Assembly (NCBI RefSeq): GCF_030035675.1
Contig: NC_084493.1
Coordinates: 25,240,203-25,304,202, forward strand
Length of the DNA: 64,000 nucleotides
Origin: Rhineura floridana
Lineage: Eukaryota > Chordata > Lepidosauria > Squamata > Rhineuridae
Direction of reading: 5' to 3'
This document shows positions 22,088 through 33,295 of this stretch, piece after piece; position 1 is the first letter of the stretch, and the number at the start of each line of letters is the position of its first letter. Both the position numbers and the translations under genes were made by a program. Under the pieces are notes generated by a model, which saw only the letters and a program-made list of their open reading frames with translations, did not search any database and was not told the DNA's origin.

Positions 22088-25000
22088 GTAAGCTGCTGTT
22101 TTTAACTTGGTATCATATCATCATCATCAAAGCTCAAGGGCATGAAACACTCGGGGCACATCTGCAACATACATTTAAAACACTCTTATACTTCTTTAAA
22201 CAGTCATGGCTTCCCTCAAAGAATCCTGGGAATGGTAGTTTATTAAGGCTCTTGAGAGTCATTAGCAGAACCCTCTTCTCCTCACGGAGCTACAATTCCC
22301 AGGGTTCCCTAGGAAGAGGGTTTGATTGTTAAACTGTAGCTCTGTTTGGGGAATGATTTAACAGCATACTATATGCTCTTAGTTTAAAGCAGGGTTAGCC
22401 AATGTGGTGCCTTCCAGTCACCGCTGGATTACAGCTTCCATCGTCCTTGACCACCAGCCATGCTGGTTGGGGCTTCTAGGAGTTGAAGCCCAGCCACATC
22501 TTGATGGCACCATGTTGCCTACTGCAGGTTTGGAATGTGGTACTGGTGTCTCCCTGACTCGCAGGCAGCGGTAGCTAGTGGCTCCATATCAGTGGAATCT
22601 GCTCCAGGTCTTAGTCTGAACTTTCAAGGAGTTGCTGAAGCACCTTGGGCAGCTCCTTGAAGGTTCAGACTAAAACCTGGAGCAGATTCCACTACCCCAC
22701 TGACATGGAGCCACCAGCCGCTGCTGCCTGCAAGCCTATCTGCTGGTGCATGATGCCCCATTACTTGTCTGAGCTGTCTTTCAGATCTGATCTACTGTGG
22801 CCGTAAGCTGCGGGACGACCAGACTCTTGAATTCTACGGTATCCAATCAGGCTCCACAGTCCATGTCCTCAGGAAGTCCTGGCCTGAACCAGAACAGAAA
22901 CCAGGTAAAGGGCCACTGTGAATCTCAGCATGGGCAAGATTGGTGCTTTGAAATTGTGCTGGGCAGTTTTGGGTTCTAAGGAAAGGAACAGGCAGTGTAA
23001 AAAGCCACACAACTCCAAACCATTTCCAACTCTGCATTCTTCCGTCTCTTGAGAGCCCATCAGCAAGGTGAAGGGTGAGGGGGTCAGGCTCAATGTAAGT
23101 GCCTCTCCCCGGACAGATCTTCACAGGCTGCTGTGCACTGCATAAAAAGCAACAACTTTCCAAGCTAAGTTAAGCCAGTTGCTTGGAGGTTTCCCCACAC
23201 ATTGTTTTCACACCTTTTCATCGATAAAAGCTTTGAATTTTTTTTTCTAATTGAAAGCTGAGATTTTCTAAATGCTGAGTTGCATCCAATTTCAAATTTG
23301 GTTTGTGAGAACTGGTCCGGCCTTGTAACCCCAGACTCCTCTGGATCACATCAAATTATCATCATAGTTGTCTCTTGAAGACAAAGGTGGGGAACCTCAG
23401 GCCCATGGGCTATGTAGGGCCTCCCAAGCCTCTGTATCTGGTCCCTGGGACTCTTCCCAGACCACGCCCCCTCTCAGTCCATGCCCATTTTTAACCTTAT
23501 ATCATAACATCCTTGAGTGTTTTTGGCTGGCTGGGATATTTCTTTGAACCCTGATAATGCCTCTTGGCTGTCTGGATGGAGGAGTGTGAGTAGAAACTAG
23601 CATACTGTAAAAAAAAAAATTACATTTGGTGCTCCGCCCACTTTTACCTCTGATCCTGCCCACCACTGGCATGTGGCCCCCAGAAGGTTGTCGAGAAGGG
23701 CATGTGGCCCTCAGGCTGAGAAAGGTCCCCTGCCCCTGCTTTAAGAAGAGGACAAGCATGCTTGTCCCACTAAGAGAAGGTTTCACACCCATCTGCAGTT
23801 TCCAGCACTCTTCCAGCTGGTCCGCTGTGCCTCCTAGACCATCAACGATGACATGTTTACTGCCCGGTTCCTTTCACAGTTGCTCTGCCTGCAGGGGAAC
23901 CTGTGAGAGGGAGGAGTGAGGTGCTGTCACACAATGTACTCTTCTGCCATCTCACACTCCTGTTGCCTAGACCATGCTTCCCCAACCTTTGGGTCCCCAG
24001 ATGTTGCTGGACTACAACTCCCACCAGCCCCAACCAGTGTGACCAATGGTCAGGAATGATGGGATCTCTAATCCAGCAACATCTGGGGACCCAAAGGTTG
24101 GGAAAGGCTGACCTAGATGTTCCTGAATCATAAAATCCCTGTTGTACAAAACCTCCTGTGGCAATGACACCTCGGACGGTGGAGTTGCTGAATACCCGTT
24201 GCCCTAATCGCTTTAAATGCTTGCCGGTGCTCCATGCGTAGCTTTTTACCAACTGATTCCATCTGGTGTTTGGTTTCTTTTCCTGCCCTTTCTTCCCCCA
24301 GAGCCGGTGGATAAAGCTGCCGCGGTACGAGAGTTCCGGGTCCTGCACACTGCTTTGCACAGCAGTCCTGTCTTCAGAGATTCGGTGAGCATGGCGGATG
24401 CCATTCCCTGCTGTGCCCATGGTGCCCATTGCGCAGGAAGGTGGGAAGCATCGATACGGGGGCAGCTGCAGTTCTCCAAGGAAGCTTGTGGCATTGCTGA
24501 CTTCTCTGCATTTTCCCATGCAGGTCTTCAAGATGTTGGGGAATAAGGAATCGCTTGATCAGATAATTATTGCTACACCTGGCCTTAGCAGTGACCCAGT
24601 CGCTTTGGGTGAGTAGATCCAAAGGGGAACCGGTGTGTAGGCGAGGACGTGACTGCTCCACATTTCTCTTATCTTGTCATACCTTGATGGCAACAGTTTG
24701 ACATAAAGGATCCAGCTGTGTGATGTCACCTGCCTTGCCTTCTTCAGATCCCACCTTGAAATCTACCTTAACTTCCAAACCATACTACAGGGGTAGCCAA
24801 CGTGGTGTTCTCCAGATGTTGTGGACCACAGCTCCCATCAGACCCGGCTAGCATGGCCGTTGGTGAGGGATGATGGGAATTGTAGTTGTTATCATAATCA
24901 TCATCACTGTTTGTTTGTGTGCCGCCTTTCCATAGCAATCTATGCTCAAGGCTGCTCACAACATGAAAAAAAAGTTACACAATTCACTGTTAGAAAATAA

Positions 25001-28000
25001 ATTCAAATAGTCAATAAGTTAACAAAAACATCTTAAGAAACATACAATAAATTGATACACCCTTATAATTCCTAATACGACCCAACAATAAAATACTACT
25101 GAATATCAGATTCTGATACTTAACAGAAGAGGGCTGTTGCCTTCATATTCTGCTTGTGGGTTTCCAATAGGCGCATGGCTGGCCACTTTGGGAAATGGGG
25201 TTCTTCATGAAATGGGCCTTGAGTCTGTTCCATTAGGACTCCTGTGTTCTTTTGACCAACTCATGGAAGGGAGGTCTAGTGGTAGCTATTAGTCAAGACA
25301 AGTGGGACCTGCAAAAATGTGGCAGTGTGGAGTGCTGCTATGTTATATTATGAGATTTGTAAACTGCTTAATCAAAAAATCCCCAAGCGGTGTGCATGAA
25401 AACAATATACACCAATGACAGATGAGAAAACACGTAATTAACGAAACTCCAATTGTACATGGCCTTCCTGACCAATTGGATTGATTGCCTTTTTACATAG
25501 ACACATAGGAAGTTGCCTTATACAGAGTTGAAGCAGTGGTCTGTTGAGCTCTGTAATGTCTACTCTGACTGGCAGCAGCTCTTCACATTTTCAGATAGGG
25601 GTTTTCTTCAGGGTTTCAGACAGGGTTCACACATTTCTTGGAGGACATGACATTACAGATTTTTCTCATTGATAATGTTTTCTGTGTCTGACAGGTGTCT
25701 TGCAGGATAAGGACCTTTTCTCCGTCTTTGCTGACCCGACTATGTTGGACACGTATGTTTTTGTTTAAACATTATAAACCTGGATCTGTAGTCGCTTGAG
25801 AGAGACAGAGAGAGACACACAATCATAACAGGTCTCCATTCTTAAGTTTCAAAGGCAGGACTTTAGAAGATCTTAAGGATTGTTTGAAATGTTTGGCTCC
25901 TGAAGTTGCTTCAAGTGTGTGTAACAGAAAAGGGATATCTATACGCACATGTAAAGTAAAATAAAGCCCTGCCTGCCCTTTCATCAGTGGAAATTCGTGA
26001 AAATTCTGCTCGGCGTCATCTTAGACTTCGAATTATTTACCTGGCATTGGCCAAACAATGCCAAGTTTGAGGGCTAGACATCTCCACCCTCCTTAAAAAA
26101 AGAGCCAAGATTCTTGGGGTGCTGAATTTTTGCACCCGGCACCTATTTCTCTATGTAAATGTATTTGAAACAGTTCAGAGTTACTGATTTTTTTTCAGGT
26201 TTGTGACTGAACTAGAGAGTCCAAACTGATTAACTTGGACTAGAACTGAACACAAACTTTGCAGTGGTTTGGGTCAATGCTAGGAGGAGTTTTCCTATGG
26301 CAGAAACTGTTAGACAGTGGAAAAGACTGCCTGAGAAGGTGGTGGCTCTTCTTAGAGGCTTTTTTTAGTCTGGTCTGCCTATCAGGGCTGCTGCAGCTGT
26401 GGATTTCCAGCCTCGGTAGGATTGGACTAGCTGTCCTTTGGCTCTGCGATTCTTTGGCTCTCTGGCCTCCACCAACGTTACCCCCCCTTGCCACTCTTTC
26501 TAGGCTCATCCCAGCCCATCCTGCCTTGGTGAATGCCATTGTCTTGGTTCTCCACTCTGTGGCAGGGAGCACACCCTTGCCCACTGCAGAGACCTCTTCT
26601 CGTAGCATGCCTTCCAGCTCCTACCGGGACATGCCAGGTGAGTGATATGCTCCAACACGGAGTACAAATTACAGAGGAGCCTGGGAAGGAAGAGAAGCTC
26701 CTGTCACCATTGTCACTGGTAGCATTGACCTTTATCTAGCACTAACAGGTTGCTGTCCCCCCTTTCAGACCTTGCTCAATATGCAAAGTTCAGAGAGAAG
26801 AGCTGGTGGGCACAGCCTCGCTTCTCTCTCCATGTGTTCTCAGAATATGCAGAAGTGAACTTGAGTTGCTGGGGACTGTGAAGAACTGGGGAAGGGCCTT
26901 AGCTCAGTGGTAGAGCGTCTGCTTTGCATACAGAAGGCCCCAGCCAGGTTCAGTTCCTGGCCTCTCAAGGTAAGGGTGGTAGAGACTCCCACCTGAAACT
27001 CCGGAAAGCCACTGCCAGTACTGAGCTAAATGAACCAACGGTCCGACTTTGTATAAGGCCTCCTCTGTTGTTGTTATAGGCCTTCAAGTCGATTACGACT
27101 TATGGCGACCCTATGAATCTTTTTGGGATATATTGGTAGGGTTTTCATGGTTAGAGGTATTCAGAGCTGGTTTACCATTGCCTTCCTCTAAGCCTACGGC
27201 AGCTAGTATTCCCGGGTGGTCTCCCGTCCAAGTACTAACCAGGCTGACCCTGCTTGGCTGACGAGATCAGACATGTAGGTTCCTAGAAATGAATATGGTG
27301 GGCATCTGATATTTTGTAGCTCTAAATTGAGAGTCTGCACACCAGCATTGTACCTTCACTGTGCTGTGATGTAGTTCTCTAATAGGATCCGAGTTTGAGC
27401 AAGAGTCTGTGCTTCACTCTGCTATCTTTTCTTGGGCAGGTGGCTTCCTCTTTGAAGGCCTGTCTGATGATGAAGATGATTTCCACCAGGTAATGTCCAG
27501 ATGACTGGAGAGTTCGGTGGGTTGTGTCCCTATGATGGAATGTCTGAAGCAGAATTCTTAAGAAGAGCCCTGCTGGATCAGGCCAAAGACCCCTCTAGAC
27601 CAGCTTCCTGTTCTGACAGCGGTCAGCCAGATGCCTTTGGGAAGCCCAGAAGTAGGACAACAGTGCAGTTCTGTTCTTCCCACTTGTGCTCCTCAGTAAC
27701 TGATATTCAGAGGCATACTGCTTCTGATACTGGAAGTAGGATGCAACCATCACAGCCTTTGAGAGGCTTATCTTCCATCCTACATCCTGTAGCGAATTCC
27801 CTGTTTGAACGATGCTCCGTGTGAAGCCCTTCCTCTTCCCTGTTGTGAATTTCTTGCAATTTGGCTTCCTTGGATGGCCCCGAGTTCTAGTACTTTGAGA
27901 GAGGGAGAAAAGCTTCCCGCTCTCTGCTTCCTCCACGCCGTGCGTAATTTTAGACTTTGGTTTGTCATGAAGGGCAAAGGTGTAGCTGTTCCATGAGGCC

Positions 28001-31000
28001 ACGTAAAGATCTCCTGGAACTCTTCAGTGTTTCCTGTCTAGAGCGGAAGCAGTTCTCTCTGTGGCAGAGGGAGACTTTCTGGGCGGGGATGGAACTCTGA
28101 ATGCTCCCGACGAGGTTGGGAATAGGAATAGAATCACTCTTCTTAACAACTGTTCTGAAAAATGGGAGTCCCAAGCTGCTGATCTCTCCTCACTTTAGAA
28201 CAGGAGTTAGGGTGTTGGGTATGCAATGAAAGCCAACTGTTTTGCACAAGCCCTAAGTAGCAGGATTTCTTTTTTTCCCTGGCAGAGCACAAGGACCACG
28301 CCTTCCAGCAGCACGTCTGGGTCCCGCCCGGCATCCCTTGGCTACACTGGGGCAGCCGGACCCCGACCCATCACGCAGAGTGAACTGGCAACAGCCCTGG
28401 CTCTGGCCAGCACCCCGGAGAGCAGCTCTCACACTCCGACTCCTGGGACCCAGGTAAAACAGAAGCGCAGGATGCTAGCCTTATCCTGATGGGCACCTCC
28501 CAGGGGTGTTGCTTGATAAAACGCTGACCCGTTTCCAAATTTGTATCAAACTTGCATATGCTGTGTGCACACGCATATATCTATCGGCGCATGCTTCTGT
28601 GCCAAAGATGGGGAACCGTTTTGAACCTGAGGGCCGTGGTCCCTCGTGCACAACCTTCAGGGGCCGTCTGCCAATGGTGGGTGGAGCCAGAAGCAAGGGC
28701 GGGTGTGTTTGGAGGCACAAAGTAGGTGGGGCAAAGAATGTAACCCTTATTTTTGTACAGCAGACTACATTCTAGGCATGCAATAGGCGAGAGGTTTCTA
28801 CACACAGTCATCCCACACACATCTCTCCCTCTCCCGGCAACAGAAATGCATGATCCACAGGTCAAGGATACATTCCAACAAGGCACATTCACTCAGGGAG
28901 GTTGAGGGGATGTGGTCTGGGGAGAGCCAGATAGAACATCCTGGAGGGCCACATTTGGCCCTTGCGCCTGAGGTTCCCCAAGGTGGTGTAGGCAAATTAA
29001 GATGGCGAGTGGCGAATTAATATAGTCATGCATCCGGCAACCCTGTGAGCAATGTAAACAAATACACAAGTTCAAAAGGAGCAAGAGAAAGGGTCAGGAG
29101 ATCTGGAGCCTGGCTTCAAAGATCTGGAGCTCAGTCACCTAGGTGGCCTCTTAACAACACCCCTGGGACCCTCTCCAGGTGGCTTTGAACTGCCAGCAAA
29201 GGGCTCTGAAAGGAGTGATCTCTAGAACAAAGCACTGCTTTAGTAGCACAGGAGCCCAGTGCAAAAAGATTTCACTCCCATCTGCAACAGGACTGAGGAA
29301 GTAGTGACCCTCTAGATGTTGTTGGACTTCCATTCCTGTCATCCCTGGCCATCAGCCTTCCTGGCCGGGGTGAAAGTCCAGGAACATCTGCAGAGCCGCA
29401 GGTTCTCCATCCCTTCTGTGAACCGACATAATGGGGAATCCTCCATTCCCTGTGACACACCACAAACGTGTTCTCTTCTTTCCAGGGACATTCTTCAGGC
29501 ACGTCCCCCATGTCCTCCAGTGTCCAGTCAGGAACGCCCATCACCAACGACCTCTTCAGCCAGGCCTTACAGCATGCCTTACAGGCTTCTGGGCAGCCAA
29601 ACCTTCAGGTCAGTGACCCAGCCCATCAGTTCATCCCTGGGCAGTATTCTGCCATACTGAGATCAGACAACCGTTATGGAAGATACCCCCATTGGGTGGT
29701 GCTAGATGACATGCAGATACTGAGCTGACTCCAGCATAGGGTTGGGAAACCTGTGGCCCTCTAGATATACTTGGACTCCAACTCCCATGAGCCTCTGCCA
29801 GATTGGCCAGTGATCTGGAATGTTGAAGAGTTGTAGTCCAACAGCACCTCAAGCGCCCCAGGTTCCCTAACTGTGCCTTAGCTGGTTGGGCCAACATAGC
29901 AGAGTTATGCAAGCTTGGAAGTCCTGTTGTGCGGTGCTGATCACAGGGTCCGCCTTAAGACGGGAGCAAATGGGAAGCTCCATAGCTCAGAGGCAGACCA
30001 GACTTTCAATTTGAAGTTTCAGCTAAAACAAGTCTGGGGAACCTTAGACCCTCGATGTTGCTGAAATACAACCCCCACCATCCCTGGCCATTGGGCATAA
30101 CTTGCTAGGGCTGATGGGAGTCGTAGTTCAACAATATCTGGAGGGTCAAAGATTCTCCAGTCCTGAGTTAAAAGGATCTTGGTTAGCAGGATCAGAAAAA
30201 CCCACTGCCTGAGACCTTGGAGAGCTGCTGGCAGTCAGGACACACAATTTCTGGGCTGGGCGGGCTGATTGTCTGACTCAGCATGGACACCGAATCATCT
30301 AATAGCTTGTGATGGTAGCCATGCAACCTCTAGGAAATAACACAATTGAGCTTTCTTTAGTAAGAATCGTAAACAACCAGCAGCCTGAGCTTGCAGTTTG
30401 AGTGCTTATAAATAGCACTTCCTCCCCAACAATAATGGGAGTCTGTCTTAAGGCAATACCTTGAGCACAGGCAATTAGCGGATATAAACCAGAAATGTAT
30501 GGAAGGGTTCATAGCCCAGTGGTTGAGCCCTTGCTTTGCATGCTGAAGCTACTCAGGTTCAGTCCATATCACCTCCGATGGGGGAGCCATCTGCCTGAAG
30601 CCTTGGGACACAGCTGCCGACACTGGGCTAGCTGGGTCTGACTCTGAATTAAGCCGCTTCATATTTTCGTATAAGCAGGCACCTTTTCAGCCCGTTGCCT
30701 CATATGGGAATATCTGCCACTGATCAAGCGGAGCATCTCAAGAGACTATATCATCATCTGCTACTTTTTATGGGGCTTTGCCTGCTTGAGTGATGTGAGG
30801 ATTGTATCCAGGGAGTTGTACTTAGTAAAAAAGATTACTCACCAAGAATCCACACTCTCTCTTTTTGTAATGCTGAATTTTGTGGCCTGTGTATATTAGG
30901 CAGCTGAAGAAAATTCTGCATCCCGGGCTCTTTTATTTTGCAGATTCCACCCAACCCCCCACCCGCTTCTGCTGGCCTTAAGGACTGTCAGGAACCTGCC

Positions 31001-32425
31001 CCTCCCCAAATCCCCCACCACTGGCAATTCTGCTGATTTCACGTCTAGCTCTGTAGATTTCACAACCATCTTTCGTAGTCGCATGCTTTCAGTTCTGTCT
31101 TCGAACCCATAAGGGCTAGACTCCTTAGAAAGAATGCTGAGCTGCTCTAGGTTCTGTATTCTGCATTAGGTTCAAAATCCTATGCTTTGGTGCTGCCCAG
31201 AATTGCAGAACAGAGGTGGTTCTGATCTTATTGTGCATCACCGTATCATATAGAATGGGTCAAAAACTCTTCCCATTCCACAGGTGCTTTGTGGAAAGCC
31301 ACAAATAGCTTGGTAGACCTCGTCTGATCTTGGTGTGGGGGACTGTTACTAGGGGCCTCAACATGTGGCTTTTCAGGCTATGTATTTTCAGCCTCCCCTG
31401 TAGGCTGTGGGTTGTATAAAATGCTGGTCCTACCAAGAGTAGACCCATTGAAGTTAATGAGCATGATTAACTTTGGTTTGTTAATTGTAGTGAGTAGGAG
31501 TAGAATTGCAGTAATTACTCTGAGTAGGATTTAGTTGGCTACAGCCCCATATATTTTTTAATGCTTTTTGTATGAAATCAATATAATATACATAAAAAAT
31601 GAAAAAAGAGCAATAATAAACAGATAGCCAAGAGTGAAAGCAGGCAACAAATTTCCAAACCAACATTAGGTAAAACTGAAAAATCGTAAAGGTTCAAGAA
31701 ATGTATATGGAACTCCACATATATTTTTTAAAAATCCTCTTCTATCCCAGAGACTCATGGTGGGTTGTGGTATAACCTTCAGTTGTTCTGATATATGGAA
31801 TTGCTTTTGATTGTTGATCATTGGTTGTTTTGAGGTTTATCACTGATGTGTTTGCCACCCTGGGTTCCTTTGGGAGGAGAGATGGGATATAAATTTAATT
31901 AATAAATAAGCAAACCTAATTCTATTTTTATCCCCTGTGCAAGCCAGGTTGGGCTGAGGGCTAGTGACTTGCCCAATCTTTTTATCTCATCCTTTCACTC
32001 CCTCTCCAAGTTAACTGAAACCAGTATTTTAGCCTCATGACAACCCTGTTCCCATGATTAAGCCCAACATTCTGTAGTCTTCATATACCGTACCACTTCT
32101 CTCACAAACAGCCCTGAGAGGTAGGGCAGGCTGGCAATGACCTATTTGAGCCCATCTTGTCAAGTTTTGCAGCAGAGCAAGGCTTTGACTCTGCTTCTCT
32201 CCCATCCAAACCCAACCCTCCTGTCTGCCTCACACTTGGCTGTGTCGGATTTTGGGTAACTGCACCTTTCCTCTCTTTTGTTTGCAGAGCCAGTGGCAGC
32301 CGCAGCTGCAGCAGCTGCGGGACATGGGGATCCATGATGACGAGTTGAGCCTCCGAGCCCTGCAGGCCACTGGTGGGGATATCCAGGCTGCCCTGGAGCT
32401 CATTTTTGCAGGAGGAGCCCCCTAA
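21904..32425 (+). CDS. UBL7: UBL7, ubiquitin-like protein 7 (ten coding exons, complete)
   Basis: Joining the ten coding exons at canonical GT/AG sites gives 1143 nt, a 380-residue protein, the same length as human UBL7. Residues about 8-98 form the ubiquitin-like domain (AVKLADQPLAPKSILRLPET, then KQLITGKLQESVPDPELI and STVHVLRKSWPEP). The middle is a Ser/Thr/Pro-rich linker (SSSRSMPSSSYRDMPG, FEGLSDDEDDFH). Residues about 335-378 form a UBA domain (QLQQLRDMGIHDDELSLRAL, then TGGDIQAALELIFAGGAP). The UbL-UBA layout suggests an adaptor that binds ubiquitin chains and the proteasome or similar partners. No frameshift or stop interrupts it. The promoter exon is at 16800-17139 and the poly(A) signal at 32937. 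Confidence 0.95.
22145..22385. repeat. Family T palindromic MITE (near complete)
   Basis: The words 'cagtcatggcttccctcaaa', 'gaatcctgggaatggtagtt' and 'gctacaattcccagggttcc' appear in the order of the T palindrome. It lies within UBL7 intron 2. Confidence 0.6.
22390..22528. repeat. Family P palindromic MITE (diverged)
   Basis: It begins 'ttagccaatgtggtgccttc' and ends 'gatggcaccatgttgcctac', inverted versions of each other. Confidence 0.55.
22530..22740. repeat. About 200-bp inverted repeat (hairpin) just upstream of UBL7 exon 3
   Basis: The left arm ('ggaatctgctccaggtctta', 'gtctgaactttcaaggagtt') and the right arm ('gctccttgaaggttcagact', 'aacctggagcagattccact') are reverse complements over roughly 90 bp each with few mismatches, separated by a short loop near 22640. 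The right end lies about 45 bp before exon 3. It resembles a MITE, but I saw no second copy in the window. Confidence 0.75.
22785..22904 (+). other. UBL7: UBL7 exon 3
   Basis: It is 120 nt, with acceptor TTTCAG and donor CCAG|GTAAAG. It encodes DLIYCGRKLRDDQTLEFYG and the end of the ubiquitin-like domain. Confidence 0.93.
23385..23745. repeat. Family H hAT-like element
   Basis: It starts 'aggtggggaacctcaggccc' and ends 'ggccctcaggctgagaaagg', imperfect inverted ends. A second copy with the same words lies at 28608-28985. It is in UBL7 intron 3. Confidence 0.55.
23970..24112. repeat. Family P palindromic hAT-like MITE
   Basis: The arms 'ccagatgttgctggactaca' and 'taatccagcaacatctgggg' are inverted. 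Flanking 'cctagac' and 'cctagat' look like a target duplication. Confidence 0.7.
24302..24384 (+). other. UBL7: UBL7 exon 4
   Basis: It is 83 nt, with acceptor TTCCCCCAG and donor TTCG|GTGAGC. It encodes EPVDKAAAVREFRVLHTALH and SSPVFRDS. Confidence 0.92.
24524..24608 (+). other. UBL7: UBL7 exon 5
   Basis: It is 85 nt, with acceptor CCATGCAG and donor TTGG|GTGAG. It encodes VFKMLGNKESLDQIIIATPG and LSSDPVAL. The intron before it is only 139 bp. Confidence 0.92.
24786..25250. repeat. Repeat cluster in UBL7 intron 5: family P, a LINE tail and a CR1 tail
   Basis: The stretch 24786-24888 is a P copy ('gttctccagatgttgtggac', 'gatgatgggaattgtagttg'). The stretch 24895-25090 resembles an antisense LINE tail ('gtgtgccgcctttccatagc'). 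The stretch 25130-25250 is a worn CR1 tail ('attctgcttgtgggtttcca', 'ggctggccactttgggaaat'). Confidence 0.5.
25487..25630 (-). repeat. tRNA-derived SINE tail (antisense)
   Basis: The words 'ataggaagttgccttataca', 'gtggtctgttgagctctgta' and 'ctgactggcagcagctcttc' are the reverse complement of the 3' part of the tRNA-derived SINE family. Confidence 0.55.
25695..25752 (+). other. UBL7: UBL7 exon 6
   Basis: It is 58 nt, with acceptor TGACAG and donor GACAC|GTATGT. It encodes VLQDKDLFSVFADPTMLD. Confidence 0.92.
26504..26637 (+). other. UBL7: UBL7 exon 7
   Basis: It is 134 nt, with acceptor CTTTCTAG and donor CCAG|GTGAG. It encodes LIPAHPALVNAIVLVLHSVA and the Ser-rich SSRSMPSSSYRDMP segment. 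Confidence 0.92.
26890..27062 (+). mobile_element. tRNA-derived SINE in UBL7 intron 7
   Basis: A-box-like 'cttagctcagtggtagagcg' is followed by a B-box region 'ggttcagttcctggcc', then 'ctgaaactccggaaagccac' and 'ggtccgactttgtataaggc'. Confidence 0.7.
27067..27280 (-). mobile_element. 5S rRNA-derived SINE with a Sauria-type tail
   Basis: The stretch 27071-27175 matches the Sauria SINE tail ('cttcaagtcgattacgactt', 'ggttttcatggttagaggta'). The adjoining 27191-27272 is the reverse complement of the 3' two-thirds of 5S rRNA ('ggtctcccgtccaagtacta', 'accaggctgaccctgcttgg', 'gagatcagac'), including the internal promoter region. The first 38 or so bases of 5S are missing, so it is 5'-truncated. It is not a working 5S gene. 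It sits directly on the tail of the preceding SINE. Confidence 0.75.
27440..27489 (+). other. UBL7: UBL7 exon 8
   Basis: It is 50 nt, with acceptor TGGGCAG and donor CACCAG|GTAATG. It encodes GGFLFEGLSDDEDDFHQ, an acidic patch. Confidence 0.92.
27550..27990 (-). repeat. CR1-like LINE 3' end (antisense)
   Basis: The words 'gccctgctggatcaggccaa', 'agcttcctgttctgacagcg' and 'atgcctttgggaagcccaga' are the reverse complement of the CR1 tail. The homology continues into 3' UTR-like sequence. It lies within UBL7 intron 8. Confidence 0.65.
28286..28453 (+). other. UBL7: UBL7 exon 9
   Basis: It is 168 nt (56 codons), with acceptor CTGGCAG and donor CCCAG|GTAAAA. It encodes STRTTPSSSTSGSRPASLGY and ITQSELATALALASTPESSS. 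Confidence 0.92.
28608..28985. repeat. Family H hAT-like element
   Basis: Its ends are 'gatggggaaccgttttgaac' and 'gcgcctgaggttccccaagg', imperfect inverted repeats that match the copy at 23385. It lies within UBL7 intron 9. Confidence 0.6.
29285..29410. repeat. Family P palindromic MITE
   Basis: It contains 'cctctagatgttgttggact' and 'ccaggaacatctgcagagcc'. It lies 75 bp before UBL7 exon 10. Confidence 0.6.
29486..29608 (+). other. UBL7: UBL7 exon 10
   Basis: It is 123 nt, with acceptor CTTTCCAG and donor CTTCAG|GTCAGT. It encodes GHSSGTSPMSSSVQSGTPIT and NDLFSQALQHALQASGQPNL. Confidence 0.92.
29735..30690. repeat. Repeat cluster at the start of UBL7 intron 10: two family P copies and a tRNA-derived SINE
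   Basis: P copies lie at 29741-29872 ('ccctctagatatacttggac', 'agttgtagtccaacagcacc') and 30033-30166 ('ccctcgatgttgctgaaata', 'agttcaacaatatctggagg'). A SINE lies at 30503-30675 ('catagcccagtggttgagcc', 'ctcaggttcagtccatatca'). Confidence 0.6.
30691..32287 (+). other. UBL7: Remainder of UBL7 intron 10
   Basis: It holds a family M copy of the 'gagtagac' type at about 31430-31545, and an L2-type tail at about 31845-31905 ('cctttgggaggagagatggg', 'ataaatttaattaataaata'). A worn antisense SINE may lie at 31950-32150. No extra exon is needed because exon 10 joins exon 11 in frame. Confidence 0.5.
32288..32425 (+). other. UBL7: UBL7 exon 11, coding part
   Basis: The acceptor is TTTGCAG. It encodes SQWQPQLQQLRDMGIHDDEL and the rest of the UBA domain, ending GGAP and TAA at 32423-32425. 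Confidence 0.95.
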
Positions 32426-32965
32426 TGTCTGCCTGCCTATCTGTGTCTGTCTGTCTGAGACACCTTAGACCCTGGGAGGTTATTCTGTTTTGTCCACTCC
32501 CTACAACCACTCAGCTGTACTGTGCTCCATCCTCCACGCATTGAGCAGCTTGGAATCTTTTCCACGCTTACCCTTTCTCTTCCCAAGGAAAGCCTTTTAA
32601 GGCAGAGCGGCTGAAGGACGGTGGCGGAAGCTCTGACTTCGGAATGAACTTTGGTAAAAAGGCCACTGCATCCGGCAACCAGGACTGGGCGAAAAGACTG
32701 CAGACCAGACAGCCGGCTGCACATGTTCTCCTCTGGGGTGATGATGAGGCCCTGCCCAGTCTGAAGGGTGTCTCCATCCTAAATAACTTGCATGCCTTCC
32801 CCTCCTGTCACTCTGTTGGGTTTGTTCTCCTCTTGGACAACTTCATTAAAGCTGCTCTTCTCCAAGCGTGCTGTCCTCCTGTTGTCGTTAAGATTTTGGG
32901 CCTCTTGATGCCTAGCTGAAGGCTTCCCATTTCTCCAATAAAACATGGGTGGGCAGAAAGTAGAT
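32426..32965 (+). terminator. UBL7: UBL7 3'UTR and polyadenylation signal
   Basis: AATAAA is at 32937-32942, followed by G/T-rich 'catgggtgggcagaaagtag'. The 3'UTR is about 530 nt. An ATTAAA variant lies at about 32843. Confidence 0.75.
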
Positions 32966-32969
32966 CAGG

Positions 32970-33295
32970 ATGAAGGCAGGCTTGGTAGCTCTGCGCAGAG
33001 CACATGCTTTGAAAGCCAAAGGTCCTAGGGTTCAACAGGACCTTTGGCATCTCCAGTTCCTCCCTCCGTCCCATTTTCCTTGCAGTGACCCAGTAGCAGG
33101 TGAGTGGGAGAGTTCTCTCCCTGATATCTGGGGGAGCACTGCTGGTCAGAATAGACACGAGGTGGGAAATCTGTGGCCCTCCAGATGTTGCTGGACTACA
33201 GCTCTCATCGTCCCTGACTGCCGGCCACACTAGCTGGGGCCAATGGGAGCTGGAGTCTAACAACATCTGGAGGGGCCACAGGTTCTTTACCTGTA
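32970..33295 (+). repeat. tRNA-derived SINE followed by a family P MITE
   Basis: The stretch 32972-33155 is a diverged SINE ('ggtagctctgcgcagagcac', 'ccctgatatctgggggagca'). The stretch 33161-33292 is a P palindrome ('ccctccagatgttgctggac', 'caacatctggaggggccaca'). Confidence 0.6.

Noticed and set aside
27191-27272. A genuine 5S rRNA gene
   Set aside because: About a third of 5S is missing, several bases differ, and it is fused to a SINE tail.
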